Assembly (NCBI RefSeq): GCF_041224595.1
Contig: NZ_JBGFGN010000154.1
Span: forward strand, 62,001 to 126,000
Source: Donghicola sp041224595
GTDB taxonomy: Bacteria; Pseudomonadota; Alphaproteobacteria; Rhodobacterales; Rhodobacteraceae
Direction: 5' to 3'
DNA: 64,000 bases
Positions 15,675 to 25,300 of this stretch are shown in pieces (the first letter of the stretch is position 1; every line of letters begins with the position of its first letter). A program made the position numbers and the translations under genes. The notes beneath the pieces were generated by a model. The model worked only from the letters and a program-made list of their open reading frames with translations. It was not told the origin of the DNA and searched no databases.

Positions 15675-16604
15675 ATGACCCAGACCGTTCGCGGCATTCT
15701 AGCGATGATCTCGGCCTGTGTGGTGTGGGGGCTGTCTTCGATCTTCTACAAGCTTTTGTCGGATGTTCCGCCGATGACCATTCTCGCGCACCGGACCCTG
15801 TGGTCGGCGGTGTTCTTTGCGCTGGTTCTGTCCGTACAGGGCCGCTTTGCACAGTTGCCTGCCGCGCTTGGTAACCGCCGAACGCTGCTGGTCATCGCTG
15901 GGGCGTCGCTGACGATCTCGCTCAACTGGTTTTTCTTTATTTATTCGGTCAACACGGGCCACGCGACCCAAGCCAGCTTGGGCTACTACATCTTTCCGCT
16001 GGTTGCGGTTTTGCTCGGGCGCATCTTCTTTGCCGAGAGCCTGAACCGATGGCAGATGGTGGCTGTTGCGCTGGCGGCAGGGGCGGTGTCCTTGCTGACG
16101 TGGGGGCTTGGCGTGGCTCCGTGGATTTCCCTGATCCTCGCCTTTAGCTTTGGCTTTTATGGGGTGCTCAAGAAGCTTCTGACCATCGGACCTGTGGTAA
16201 GTGTGACGGCAGAGGTTGTGCTGCTGATCCCGTTCTCTCTGACGGTTCTTTGGATCGGCGGCACGCATATGGACAGCCCGTACCAGACCGCGCTTCTGCT
16301 GTTCTCGGGCCCGCTGACGGGTTTCCCGCTGATCCTGTTCAGCTATGCCAGCCGCCGCATTCCGATGGCGACGGTTGGCATTCTGCAGTACCTGAACCCG
16401 ACCCTGCAATTTCTGGTCGCGGTCCTGTTGTTCAAAGAGCCCTTTGGCATCTGGTACGCCATAGCCTTTGGGATGATCTGGACGGCGCTGGCGATTTACT
16501 CGACCGCAGGGGCGCGGGCGGCCTCTCGTAGACGCAAGACCGCGTCCTCGACCGTGTCCACCACCGTCACAAAGTCCAGCATCGACGCACCGGCGAAACC
16601 CTGA
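15675..16604 (+). CDS. rarD: EamA family transporter RarD
   Basis: A 309-residue inner-membrane protein with about ten hydrophobic helices, of the drug/metabolite transporter superfamily (RarD subgroup). The N-terminal GILAMISACVVWGLSSIFYKLL and the paired YYIFPLVAVLLGRIFFAE segment are typical of RarD. The substrate is not known. The start has an AAGGAG site seven bases upstream. The hydrophilic C-terminal tail after residue about 270 is encoded where the gene overlaps the convergent LOG-family gene by 109 bases. Confidence 0.92.
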   Translation: MTQTVRGILAMISACVVWGLSSIFYKLLSDVPPMTILAHRTLWSAVFFALVLSVQGRFAQLPAALGNRRTLLVIAGASLTISLNWFFFIYSVNTGHATQASLGYYIFPLVAVLLGRIFFAESLNRWQMVAVALAAGAVSLLTWGLGVAPWISLILAFSFGFYGVLKKLLTIGPVVSVTAEVVLLIPFSLTVLWIGGTHMDSPYQTALLLFSGPLTGFPLILFSYASRRIPMATVGILQYLNPTLQFLVAVLLFKEPFGIWYAIAFGMIWTALAIYSTAGARAASRRRKTASSTVSTTVTKSSIDAPAKP

Positions 16605-17062
16605 TCCACCACGTGCTGCAGCAGATCCACCAAGGGGCCCCAGTAGCCGTCGGTGTTCACCAGAATAATGGGCCGTGCGTGCAGCTCCAGTTGCCGCCAT
16701 GTGAGCACTTCAAAAAACTCGTCCAGAGACCCCGCACCGCCCGGCAGAACGACCACGGCGTCCGAGTTCATGAACATCACTTTCTTACGCTCGTGCATGT
16801 TTTCCGTGACGATGAACTGGGACAGATCGCGCTTGCCGACCTCCCATTTCATCAGGTGCTCGGGGATCACGCCAAAGGTCTGCGCCCCTGCGGTTTGGGC
16901 GCTGCGGGCGACCACGCCCATCAGACCAACGTCGCCAGCGCCGTAAACCAACCGCCAATTTTCAGCGGCGATGGCGCGGCCCATCGCGTCGGCAGCGCTT
17001 TCAAATGCGGGGTTTTTGCCTGAACGTGCGCCGCAAAAGACACAAACGGAAAACAAGGACAT
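16496..17062 (-). CDS. LOG family protein (TIGR00730, Rossmann fold)
   Basis: A 188-residue protein of the LOG family, whose characterised members release cytokinin bases from nucleoside 5'-monophosphates; bacterial members may act on other nucleotides. The opening VCVFCGARSGKNPAF, the GAGDVGLMGVVA loop and the active-site PGGAGSLDEFFEVLTWRQ block near residues 106-123 are intact. The usual motif is PGGxGTxxE; here Ser replaces Thr. The last 109 bases overlap the 3' end of rarD on the other strand. Confidence 0.92.
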   Translation of the reverse strand: MSLFSVCVFCGARSGKNPAFESAADAMGRAIAAENWRLVYGAGDVGLMGVVARSAQTAGAQTFGVIPEHLMKWEVGKRDLSQFIVTENMHERKKVMFMNSDAVVVLPGGAGSLDEFFEVLTWRQLELHARPIILVNTDGYWGPLVDLLQHVVDQGFAGASMLDFVTVVDTVEDAVLRLREAARAPAVE

Positions 17063-17167
17063 GGGTGGCTCTCCTTCGGCGGGAATTCGCCTAGACCCCG
17101 TTTAAGCGGGTTGGTATCCTCGATCAATACGTCGTGATGGCTTCGACAAGCGGGGAAACCACAGAAA

Positions 17168-18472
17168 ATGACCAGTACACGCACAATTCTGATGGGCCTT
17201 GGCACCGGAGTGGTCTTTGCGGCGCTGCTGGTCTTTGTCTTTGCTGATGACATGGACGTACCTGCGTTCCTTGACGGGGAAACAGCGGGCGCGCCACCGG
17301 CTGAAAACGCCGCAGTTGAGTCTCAAGTTGAACTTACAGAGCCTGCCGCAGATGCCGTGGCAGAGGCACCTTTGGCAGAGCAGAATGCTGACACAACCGT
17401 GGTCGCAGCGTTGCCCGAGCCAGATGTCAGCGCCGCACCCGAAGCGATGGAAGAGACGACTGCGACTGCGGAAAGCGCCGATGTCACGACCCCTACAACA
17501 GAGCCCTCTGATCCCGCGCTCCAGTTCGATCTGGTGCGGGTCGAGCCGAATGGCAGCACGTTGGTCGCTGGACGCGCGCCTGCGGGTTTGCAGCTGGCGA
17601 TTTTGGTGGACGGCGCACGTGTGGCGACCGCGGACGCGGGGGCCGATGGCAAGTTTGTCAGCTTCCTTGATCTGCCGCCCGCGCCGCGCCCCCGCGTGCT
17701 GACACTGGCCCATCGGGACGGTGACACCAACGGCACCCAAGGCAACCAGCGCGTTATCCTCGCGCCTGTGTCCTTGCCCGCGCCGACCGAAGAGGATGCT
17801 GCGCAAGGCGTCGCTGCCTTGCCCATGCCCGAGGCGGAGAGCAGCGCACCCGAACAGCCCGAACTCGAGACAGCGATGACCTCGCCCGACGCGCCCGTGG
17901 CACCAGCGCCCCTGCCGATCGCGTCTGACGCGCCCGGCGCGCCTACCGTTCTGCTAGCCGATGACAAAGGGATGCGCGTGCTGCAACCGGGCGGCTCGGC
18001 CCCCGAGGTGATGGAGCAGGTGGCGCTGGACGTGATCAGCTACGACGCTGAGGGCGACGTGAACCTTGCCGGTCGCAGCACCGGAGCCGGTCATGTGCGG
18101 GTCTACGTGGACAATGAGCCTGTGATCACCAGCGCTATTGACGATAATGGCAGCTGGCGCGTCCAACTGCCCGAGATCGACAGCGGGAACTACACTCTGC
18201 GTGTGGACGAGATTGCCGAGGATGGCTCTGTCGCCTCTCGTCTGGAAACGCCTTTCCGACGCGAGAGCGAGGATGTGCTGGCCGATGCGCCCCGCGATGC
18301 GAGCGGCGCTGTGACGGCGACTGTCGTGCCCGGATCGACTCTGTGGGCCATTGCGGCGGACACTTATGGCGAGGGCGTGCTGTATGTGCGTGTCTTTGAA
18401 GCGAACCGCGACAAAATCCGTAACCCCGACCTGATCTACCCCGGTCAAATCTTTGATTTGCCACGGGACTAA
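17168..18472 (+). CDS. LysM peptidoglycan-binding domain-containing protein
   Basis: A 434-residue protein with an N-terminal membrane anchor or uncleaved signal (residues about 6-26, ILMGLGTGVVFAALLVFVF). A long Ala/Glu/Pro-rich, acidic low-complexity region follows, then two stretches that resemble small beta-sandwich modules (VRVEPNGSTLVAGRAPAG and VNLAGRSTGAGHVRVYVDNEP). A C-terminal LysM domain lies at about residues 385-432, with VVPGSTLWAIAADTYGEG and NPDLIYPGQIFDLP. LysM binds the glycan strands of peptidoglycan, so the protein probably spans the periplasm. It stands alone. Confidence 0.9.
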   Translation: MTSTRTILMGLGTGVVFAALLVFVFADDMDVPAFLDGETAGAPPAENAAVESQVELTEPAADAVAEAPLAEQNADTTVVAALPEPDVSAAPEAMEETTATAESADVTTPTTEPSDPALQFDLVRVEPNGSTLVAGRAPAGLQLAILVDGARVATADAGADGKFVSFLDLPPAPRPRVLTLAHRDGDTNGTQGNQRVILAPVSLPAPTEEDAAQGVAALPMPEAESSAPEQPELETAMTSPDAPVAPAPLPIASDAPGAPTVLLADDKGMRVLQPGGSAPEVMEQVALDVISYDAEGDVNLAGRSTGAGHVRVYVDNEPVITSAIDDNGSWRVQLPEIDSGNYTLRVDEIAEDGSVASRLETPFRRESEDVLADAPRDASGAVTATVVPGSTLWAIAADTYGEGVLYVRVFEANRDKIRNPDLIYPGQIFDLPRD

Positions 18473-18539
18473 CGGGCAAGCACTGGCCAAGGGCAGGGGG
18501 CTGACCTATTCTCTGCCCCAGACTTAGAGCGGAGCCCGA

Positions 18540-20369
18540 ATGCCCCCCGAAACCCTGACCGATCCGACCGCCGCCGAAGAACGTAGCGGCGGCTGGCGCG
18601 TGTTGCGCCGCGTTGCCCCATATCTTTGGCCCAAGGAGCCCAAGTGGATCCGCGTCCGCGTGGTTCTGGCGTTGCTGTCGCTCTTGGTGGCCAAGCTGGT
18701 CGCGACCGCGTCGCCCTATATGTACAAGCTGGCCGTGGATACCCTGTCGCCAGATGGCGAAATTCCGGATGTCGCCGGCTTTGCCTTAGGCGCGGTGGCG
18801 CTGACGGTGATCTATGCGACGGCGCGGTTCCTGACCGTCTCGTTGCAGCAGTTGCGTGACGTGTTCTTTGCCCCTGTCGGGCAAAGGGCCGTGCGTAAAC
18901 TGGCCCACGAAACCTTTCGCCACATCCACAACCTGTCCCTGCGCTATCATCTGACGCGCAAGACCGGCGGGCTGTCGCGCATCATCGAGCGGGGCATCAA
19001 GGGCGTGGAGTTCCTGCTGCGCTTCACCCTGTTGTCGATCGGCCCGCTGACCATCGAACTGTTGCTGATTTCGATCTGGCTGATGGTTCTGTTCGATGTG
19101 TGGTATCTGCTGATCGTGCTGGGGACCGTGGTGGCCTATACCACCTTTACCTTTGTCGTGACCGAGTGGCGCGTGAAGCTGCGCCGCCAAATGAACAAAG
19201 AGGACACGACCGCCAACCAGAAGGCGATCGACAGTCTGCTGAACTTCGAAACTGTCAAATATTTCAACGCCGAAGAGCGCGAAGCGACACGATACGACGA
19301 AAGCATGGCTGGCTATCAGAAGGCCGCGCTCAAGACGAGCTATTCGCTGGCTTTTCTGAATTCGGGGCAGTCCTTCTTCATCTCTGTCGGTTTGGCAGCT
19401 GTGATGATCTTGGCTGCCTTGGGCGTCCAGCGGGGCGATCTGACCGTGGGGGACTTTGTCATGGTGAACGCCTATATGGTTCAGATCACCAGCCCGCTTG
19501 GCTTCCTCGGAACCGTGTACCGTGAAATCCGTCAGAGCCTTGTGGACATGGGGGAAATGTTCACCCTCCTGGATCAGCCGTCCGAGGTCACTGACAAGCC
19601 CGACGCCAAAGAGCTGAAGGTCACCCGCGGTGAGATCACGCTGGACGACGTTCGGTTCTCGTATGATCCAGAGCGCGAGGTGCTGAAGGGCGTTTCGCTC
19701 ACTGTCGAAGCAGGCAAGACCGTTGCGATTGTGGGGCCGTCAGGTTCTGGCAAGTCTACGATCAGCCGTCTGCTCTTCCGCTTTTACGACGTAACCCATG
19801 GGGCGATCCGGATTGACGGGCAAGACCTGCGCGATGTGAGTCAAACCAGCCTCCATGGTGCGATCGGGGTGGTGCCGCAGGACACGGTGCTGTTCAACGA
19901 TACCATCCGCTATAACATCGCTTATGGTCGCGATGGTGCCTCGGAGGCCGAGGTGATCGAAGCTGCCAAAGCTGCGCAAATCCACGACTTTGTTATGCGT
20001 CTGCCTGACGGGTATGACACGCAAGTGGGCGAGCGGGGGTTGAAACTCTCTGGCGGTGAAAAGCAGCGTGTCGGCATTGCGCGGACGCTGCTCAAGAACC
20101 CGCCGATCCTGATGCTGGACGAGGCTACCAGCGCTCTGGACACGGAAACCGAGCGCGGTATTCAGGATGCCTTGGTCCGCGCGGCCCAAGGGCGCACTGT
20201 TGTTACCATTGCCCACCGGCTTTCCACCATATCGGACGCGGATCTGATTGTCGTTTTGCAGGACGGTGAAATCGTCGAGCGCGGCAGCCACATGGACCTT
20301 TTGGCTCAGGATGGGCGGTACGCCAGCCTGTGGCGCAGGCAAGCGGCAGAGCAGGATGACGCCGCCTAA
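18540..20369 (+). CDS. ABC transporter, ATM1/HMT type (permease-ATPase fusion)
   Basis: A 609-residue half-transporter with a six-helix permease in the first 320 residues and an ATPase domain behind. The ATPase has Walker A (GPSGSGKST, near residue 400), the signature LSGGEKQR near 503, Walker B with DEATSALD near 527, and the H-loop TIAHRLST. The closest known relatives are the ATM1/HMT1 exporters, which move glutathione-linked or sulfur compounds out of the matrix or cytoplasm and act in iron-sulfur maturation or heavy-metal tolerance. A terminator follows 25 bases after the stop. Confidence 0.93.
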   Translation: MPPETLTDPTAAEERSGGWRVLRRVAPYLWPKEPKWIRVRVVLALLSLLVAKLVATASPYMYKLAVDTLSPDGEIPDVAGFALGAVALTVIYATARFLTVSLQQLRDVFFAPVGQRAVRKLAHETFRHIHNLSLRYHLTRKTGGLSRIIERGIKGVEFLLRFTLLSIGPLTIELLLISIWLMVLFDVWYLLIVLGTVVAYTTFTFVVTEWRVKLRRQMNKEDTTANQKAIDSLLNFETVKYFNAEEREATRYDESMAGYQKAALKTSYSLAFLNSGQSFFISVGLAAVMILAALGVQRGDLTVGDFVMVNAYMVQITSPLGFLGTVYREIRQSLVDMGEMFTLLDQPSEVTDKPDAKELKVTRGEITLDDVRFSYDPEREVLKGVSLTVEAGKTVAIVGPSGSGKSTISRLLFRFYDVTHGAIRIDGQDLRDVSQTSLHGAIGVVPQDTVLFNDTIRYNIAYGRDGASEAEVIEAAKAAQIHDFVMRLPDGYDTQVGERGLKLSGGEKQRVGIARTLLKNPPILMLDEATSALDTETERGIQDALVRAAQGRTVVTIAHRLSTISDADLIVVLQDGEIVERGSHMDLLAQDGRYASLWRRQAAEQDDAA

Positions 20370-20393
20370 GCGCCTTGCGATTGGAAATTATCT

Positions 20394-20421
20394 GGCGATC
20401 CCTTGCGGGGTCGCCTTTTTT
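20394..20421 (+). terminator. Rho-independent terminator after the ATM1-type gene
   Basis: GCGATCCC and GGGGTCGC pair around a TTGC loop, followed by a run of six T residues. Confidence 0.85.
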
Positions 20422-20587
20422 GTTGGCTTCAGACCGGCGGGGCGACAAACTTTCGCAAGTTTGCGCGAAATCAACCATAGGTCGAACGCCGCTGCCGTAT
20501 TACTCTATGGGCGTATTTTAGGAATCTCTTTCAGTTGCGTCAGGATTTGAGACGCTCTGACAAGTCTCATTGTTGAAAGTTTTGAGT

Positions 20588-22357
20588 ATGACGACGTTGA
20601 CGCCTCTGTCGCTGTTTGTGCAGAATCCTCCGAAAATTGATGTTCTGATCGTGGGCGCAGGGCCGTCGGGGCTGACTGTTGCCCAAGAGATGTCCGGCCA
20701 AGGCCTGAACATTGTGGTTCTGGAAAGCGCGGGGCTCTTGGAAACACCCGAAACCGCCGACCTGTGCCGTGTGGATCACGATGGTGACCTACGAAGCGCT
20801 GCCTCACTGTCCAAGCGGCGAGAGTTCCATGGGGAATCGACCGCCTACTGGGACCCGGATGTCCAGCGCTACGGGGTCCGATGCCGCGTTATTGGCGGAT
20901 CGACCATTTCTTGGGCCGGCAAGTCCGCCACCTTTGACGAAACCGATTTTTCAGAACGTCCATGGGTGCCACTGTCCGGCTGGCCGATCAGCCGGACCGA
21001 GTTAATGCCCTATCTCGACCGTGCAGCGGATATCTTGAACCTTGGCCCTAATGTGTACGATGAAACGTTCTGGGATGTAGCCGGTCGCAAGGCGCCGGAG
21101 CCCGAAATCGACGAGGCTCGGCTGAAGCCGTTCTTCTGGCAGTTTGCGCGGTCACGCGTGGATCCCATGGACATCTATCGCTCTGGGCCGGAGTTTTTGG
21201 AAAAGCAGCGCGGTGATGTCACCATCGTTACAGACGCGACCGTACTTCGGGTGCTGACCGATCCTACGGGCAGCGTCGTGCGCGGTGTCGAAGCGGCAAG
21301 CATTGATGGCGCAAAACATGAGCTGTCGGCCGAGACATGCATCCTTGCTGCGAGTGCGGTCGAAAACGCGCGGCTTTTGCTTTTGTCGCGGGACGCCAAG
21401 CCACAGGGCTTGGGCAATGACCATGATCAGGTCGGTCGCTACCTGATGGATCACCCGGGCGCCCATGTTGCGAGTTTCCCTGAAAAAGATCTGAAGCCGA
21501 TCAAGAAGCGGTTCAGCTTCTATGGGCTCTCGCACAATGGCCGGACGTTGATGTACATGCCCGGCCTGTCGATGTCGCCGGAGTTGCAGAAAGAGCAGGA
21601 ACAGCTGAATTGCGCCGTCTACTTCATGATGGAACGCGCCGAGGATAACCCGTTTGATGCGCTAAAGCGCCTCCTCAAAAGACAGAGTGATCAGCCGCTC
21701 GCTGACATCAAGAATATCATCGCCAACGCGGGGATCGTCGGGGCAGGTGTCGCGCAGAAAGCCCTGCAAAGCGGGGTGGTGCCGCGCAGGGTCAAGCAGT
21801 GGGTGTCCAATGCCGCGATCCTGATCAGCCCGAACTTCGTCGTCGAAGAATTCGAGACCCGCGGCATACCGCACAAGCTCACCGGTGTTGCCATCCATGC
21901 CATCACAGAACAGCCGCCTCGTGCGGAAAACCGCGTGACGCTGTCGGATCAGACCGATCGGTTTGGCGCACCGCTGCCAAAGGTCGCTTGGGAAATCGGT
22001 GATGCGCCGCGCAAGGCGCTGGCGGGCATTGCGCGTTTGGTGGCTGACGAGCTAGAGGCTTCTGGTCTGCCGCGCCCCGCACTGGCCGACTGGGTGCAGA
22101 ATGATCGCCCCGAAGATGCGGTGATCATCGACATGGCGCACACCTTGGGGACCACGCGCATGAGCCTTGATCCGGCGACGGGCGTGGTCGATAGCGATTG
22201 CCAAGTGCATGGCACAACGGGGCTGTTTGTCGCGGGGGGCTCGGTCTTTCCGACAAGCGGACACGCCAATCCGACCTTGATGATGATGGGGGTCGCTGTC
22301 CGGTTGGCCGATCACCTAAAGTCGCGGCGCGCGGCAAACACTTCTGAAGCAGCTTGA
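20588..22357 (+). CDS. GMC family oxidoreductase
   Basis: A 589-residue FAD-dependent oxidoreductase of the glucose-methanol-choline family. The N-terminal FAD fold is at about residues 17-45 (DVLIVGAGPSGLTVAQEM and IVVLES). GVRCRVIGGSTISWAG is the family's second FAD-contact region. The C-terminal block has HTLGTTRM and SGHANPTLMMMGVAVRLADHL, with the His and Asn of the active site. The substrate is unknown; such proteins act on sugars, alcohols or sterol-like compounds. No cytochrome or gluconate-type partner is adjacent. An in-frame TTG at 20570 would add six residues. Confidence 0.87.
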   Translation: MTTLTPLSLFVQNPPKIDVLIVGAGPSGLTVAQEMSGQGLNIVVLESAGLLETPETADLCRVDHDGDLRSAASLSKRREFHGESTAYWDPDVQRYGVRCRVIGGSTISWAGKSATFDETDFSERPWVPLSGWPISRTELMPYLDRAADILNLGPNVYDETFWDVAGRKAPEPEIDEARLKPFFWQFARSRVDPMDIYRSGPEFLEKQRGDVTIVTDATVLRVLTDPTGSVVRGVEAASIDGAKHELSAETCILAASAVENARLLLLSRDAKPQGLGNDHDQVGRYLMDHPGAHVASFPEKDLKPIKKRFSFYGLSHNGRTLMYMPGLSMSPELQKEQEQLNCAVYFMMERAEDNPFDALKRLLKRQSDQPLADIKNIIANAGIVGAGVAQKALQSGVVPRRVKQWVSNAAILISPNFVVEEFETRGIPHKLTGVAIHAITEQPPRAENRVTLSDQTDRFGAPLPKVAWEIGDAPRKALAGIARLVADELEASGLPRPALADWVQNDRPEDAVIIDMAHTLGTTRMSLDPATGVVDSDCQVHGTTGLFVAGGSVFPTSGHANPTLMMMGVAVRLADHLKSRRAANTSEAA

Positions 22358-22360
22358 GAC

Positions 22361-22389
22361 AAAAAGGCCCCCGAGAGTGGGGGCCTTTG
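22361..22389. terminator. Bidirectional terminator between the GMC and RND genes
   Basis: AAGGCCCCC and GGGGGCCTT pair around a GAGAGT loop. An A run precedes it and a T run follows, so it can end transcripts from both convergent genes. Confidence 0.88.
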
Positions 22390-22392
22390 CGT

Positions 22393-25300
22393 TCATTCAG
22401 CAGCGCGGATTGAGGGGCTGATCGGTCTCGGGGCCGAGATGTCCTCGACCTCCCAGATGATCTCGGGGTGTTTCACGCGACGGGCAGCGCGCGCCAGCGC
22501 CAAATCGCGGGCTGCGCGACTGCCTTTGCCCAACGACATCTTGGCCAGCAGGTTCGCGATCCAGTGCAGATAGGTGCCAGCCCAGACCCGCAGCGCCAGC
22601 AGGGACGGGGTGAACACCAGCGTCAACACAGTCGCAGTGCCCAGACCAAAGACCACGGCGGTTGCCAGCTGTTTCCACCACAGAGCAGTCGGGCTATCGA
22701 TCGAGTAGCCGCCGTTGATAAAGTCGAGGCTGAGGCCGAACATCATCGGGGCCAGACCCGCCATCGTGGTGATAGTGGTCAGCAGAACGGGACGGATCCG
22801 GGCCTCTGCGGTGCGGGTGATCGCGTCGATCCGCGGCATGTAACGCGAGTACTCTTGGTAGGTATCGATCAGAACAATGTTGTTGTTCACCACGATCCCC
22901 GCAAGCGCCACAATCCCCGTACCCGTCATGATGATCGAGAATGCTTGATCCATTACGAGCATCCCGATCAGCACGCCTGCGGTCGATAGGATCACCGCCA
23001 GCAGCACGAGCACCGAATTATAGAAGCTGTTGAACTGCGCCAACAGGATCACGAACATCAGGCCCAACGCACCCGCAAACGCGCTCTGAAGGAAGGCAGC
23101 GGATTCCGCCTGATCTTCCTGATCGCCGGTCCACTCAGCCTCTATGCCAGCCGCAAAAGGTTCGGTTGCAAGCCAAGTGTTCAGAGCCTCGATCCGTTCG
23201 TTGCCGTTGACAGGGCTTAACACGCTATCCCCTTCGACCGCGTCACGGACAGCGGTGCGGTCGGCGCCATCGGCCAGCCAATACAGAGAAAAAGGCGTCT
23301 CGCCTCTGTTGGCAAAGGCTTGGCCGCGTTCGCCCACGGGCAGGACAGTCAGGTCCTGCAGAATTGCTGTGATCTCTTCATTTTCGACCAGTTTCATCAG
23401 GCCGGGCGCGACATCTGCTTTTACGTCGAAATGGCGTTTCTGGTCGACGCGGTTGATCTCGGCCAGCTGCGCGACGGGCTTGCGGGTGATGAAGTTGGCG
23501 AGCGGTACCAGACCTTCGGCGGTGCGGACCTTGAGTGTGTCCAGAGTTGACAACACGCGGTCCTGTTCGGGCAGACGCACGCGGATGTCGATCTCTTCGT
23601 CGCTGGAATCCACGCGCATGGTGTCCAAAAGCAGGCCGTTCGTGACCAGTTGAACCATCGCGCCGACGGCGGCAACGTTCGCGCCGTACCGGCCAGCTTT
23701 GGCCACATCTACGTCGATCTGCCAGTCGATGCCGGGCAGGGGCAGCGTGTCCTCGATCAGGGTCAAGCCGGGCAGGGTTTCGAACTGCGTACGGGCGGTT
23801 TGCGTTGCGTCGAGCAGTTCGTTCCAATCATCGCCAGTGAGGCGCAAGTGCACAGGCTTGCCAGAGGCCGGACCCATCGCCAGCTCCAGCACCTCGGCTT
23901 GAATGCCGGGGATTTGGTTGAGCTGTGTGGTCAGTTCCTCAAGCACCACATTCCCGTCCAGATCGGCGCGGTCTGCGCGCTCTTCCCAAGGGATGGTTTC
24001 GAATTGGACCTGACCGATGGTGTCTGACGGGGCCTGCGCGCCGCCATTGTTGGTATCAAGGCCGCCAGAGCCCGCAAATGAAAAGACAGAGCGCACGCCG
24101 GGATGCGCGATCACGACCTCTTCGACCTGCTGAACCAGCGCGTCCTTTTCAGACAGGCTCAAGTTGCCGCGGGCGCGGACATAGACCTGCGCCTGCTCTG
24201 GCTCGGAGGCGACAAAGAATTCGACGCCTTTGTTGTTCGCGCCATAGTAGCCGAAGGTCGAGACGACAAAGAACATGACGCCGCCAATAACGACCAGAGG
24301 CATGATCGGGTTGCCGACGATGCCATGCATCATCCAGCCAAAGACGGACCGATGGCTACCTGCATTGATCTTTGTCTTACGTCTCCAATCCACGCGGGCC
24401 GCGTCGAGCGTGATGCTGGACAGCGCCGCACCGACGAGGAAGATCATGATCCCTGGCAGATATGCTCCAAAACTGCCGCCCCCTTGGCCACCGGTCAGAT
24501 AGCCGGGGTTCAGGGTCTGCATGACGCCGATAAAGATGAGATAAAGGCTCGGGGGAACCAGCAGCACGCGCACCCACCACGGGGCAATGCGACGCAGGCG
24601 TTCGCCTGAGTTGTGGAACGTGCGGCTGAGGCGGCCGGAAACACCACCTAGGACGGGCAGGTAGATCAGGGCCACCACAAGGGACGCGGACAGAACGTAG
24701 ATCAAGGTGACCGGCAGCATCCCCATGAATTCGCCCGGAACACCGGGCCAGAACAGCATGGGCAAGAACGCACAAAGCGTCGTAGCGGTCGAGCTGACAA
24801 TGGGCCAGAACATGCGTTTGGCGGCCTCGACATACGCATGCATGGGGCCAGAGCCTTCGGAAATGCGCTTGTCGGCGTATTCCACGACCACAATCGCGCC
24901 GTCCACAAGCATCCCCACAGCGAGGATGAGGCCGAACATCACGATGTTCGAAATGGCGATGCCTGACGCGCCCAGGATCGCAAAGCAGAGCAGGAACGAG
25001 GTCGGGATCGAGAATCCCACCAGCAGCGCAGGGCGGATACCCAAGGACGCCAGGACCACGATCATCACCAGCGCAATGGCGGTCAGCACCGAGCCTTCGA
25101 GCTGTTTGACCATGCTGTCCACTGTGCGCGACTGGTCGTTCGAACTGCCAACCTGCACGGCGGCGCGCATCTCTTCGGGCCATGCGTCGCTGGCCTCTTT
25201 GATGACGGCTTTGACCTCGTTGGCGGTGTCGATCAGGTTGTAGCCCTTGCGCTTGACCACCTGCAGGGCGACGGTCTTTTCGCCGTTGAAGCGGGCGGTG

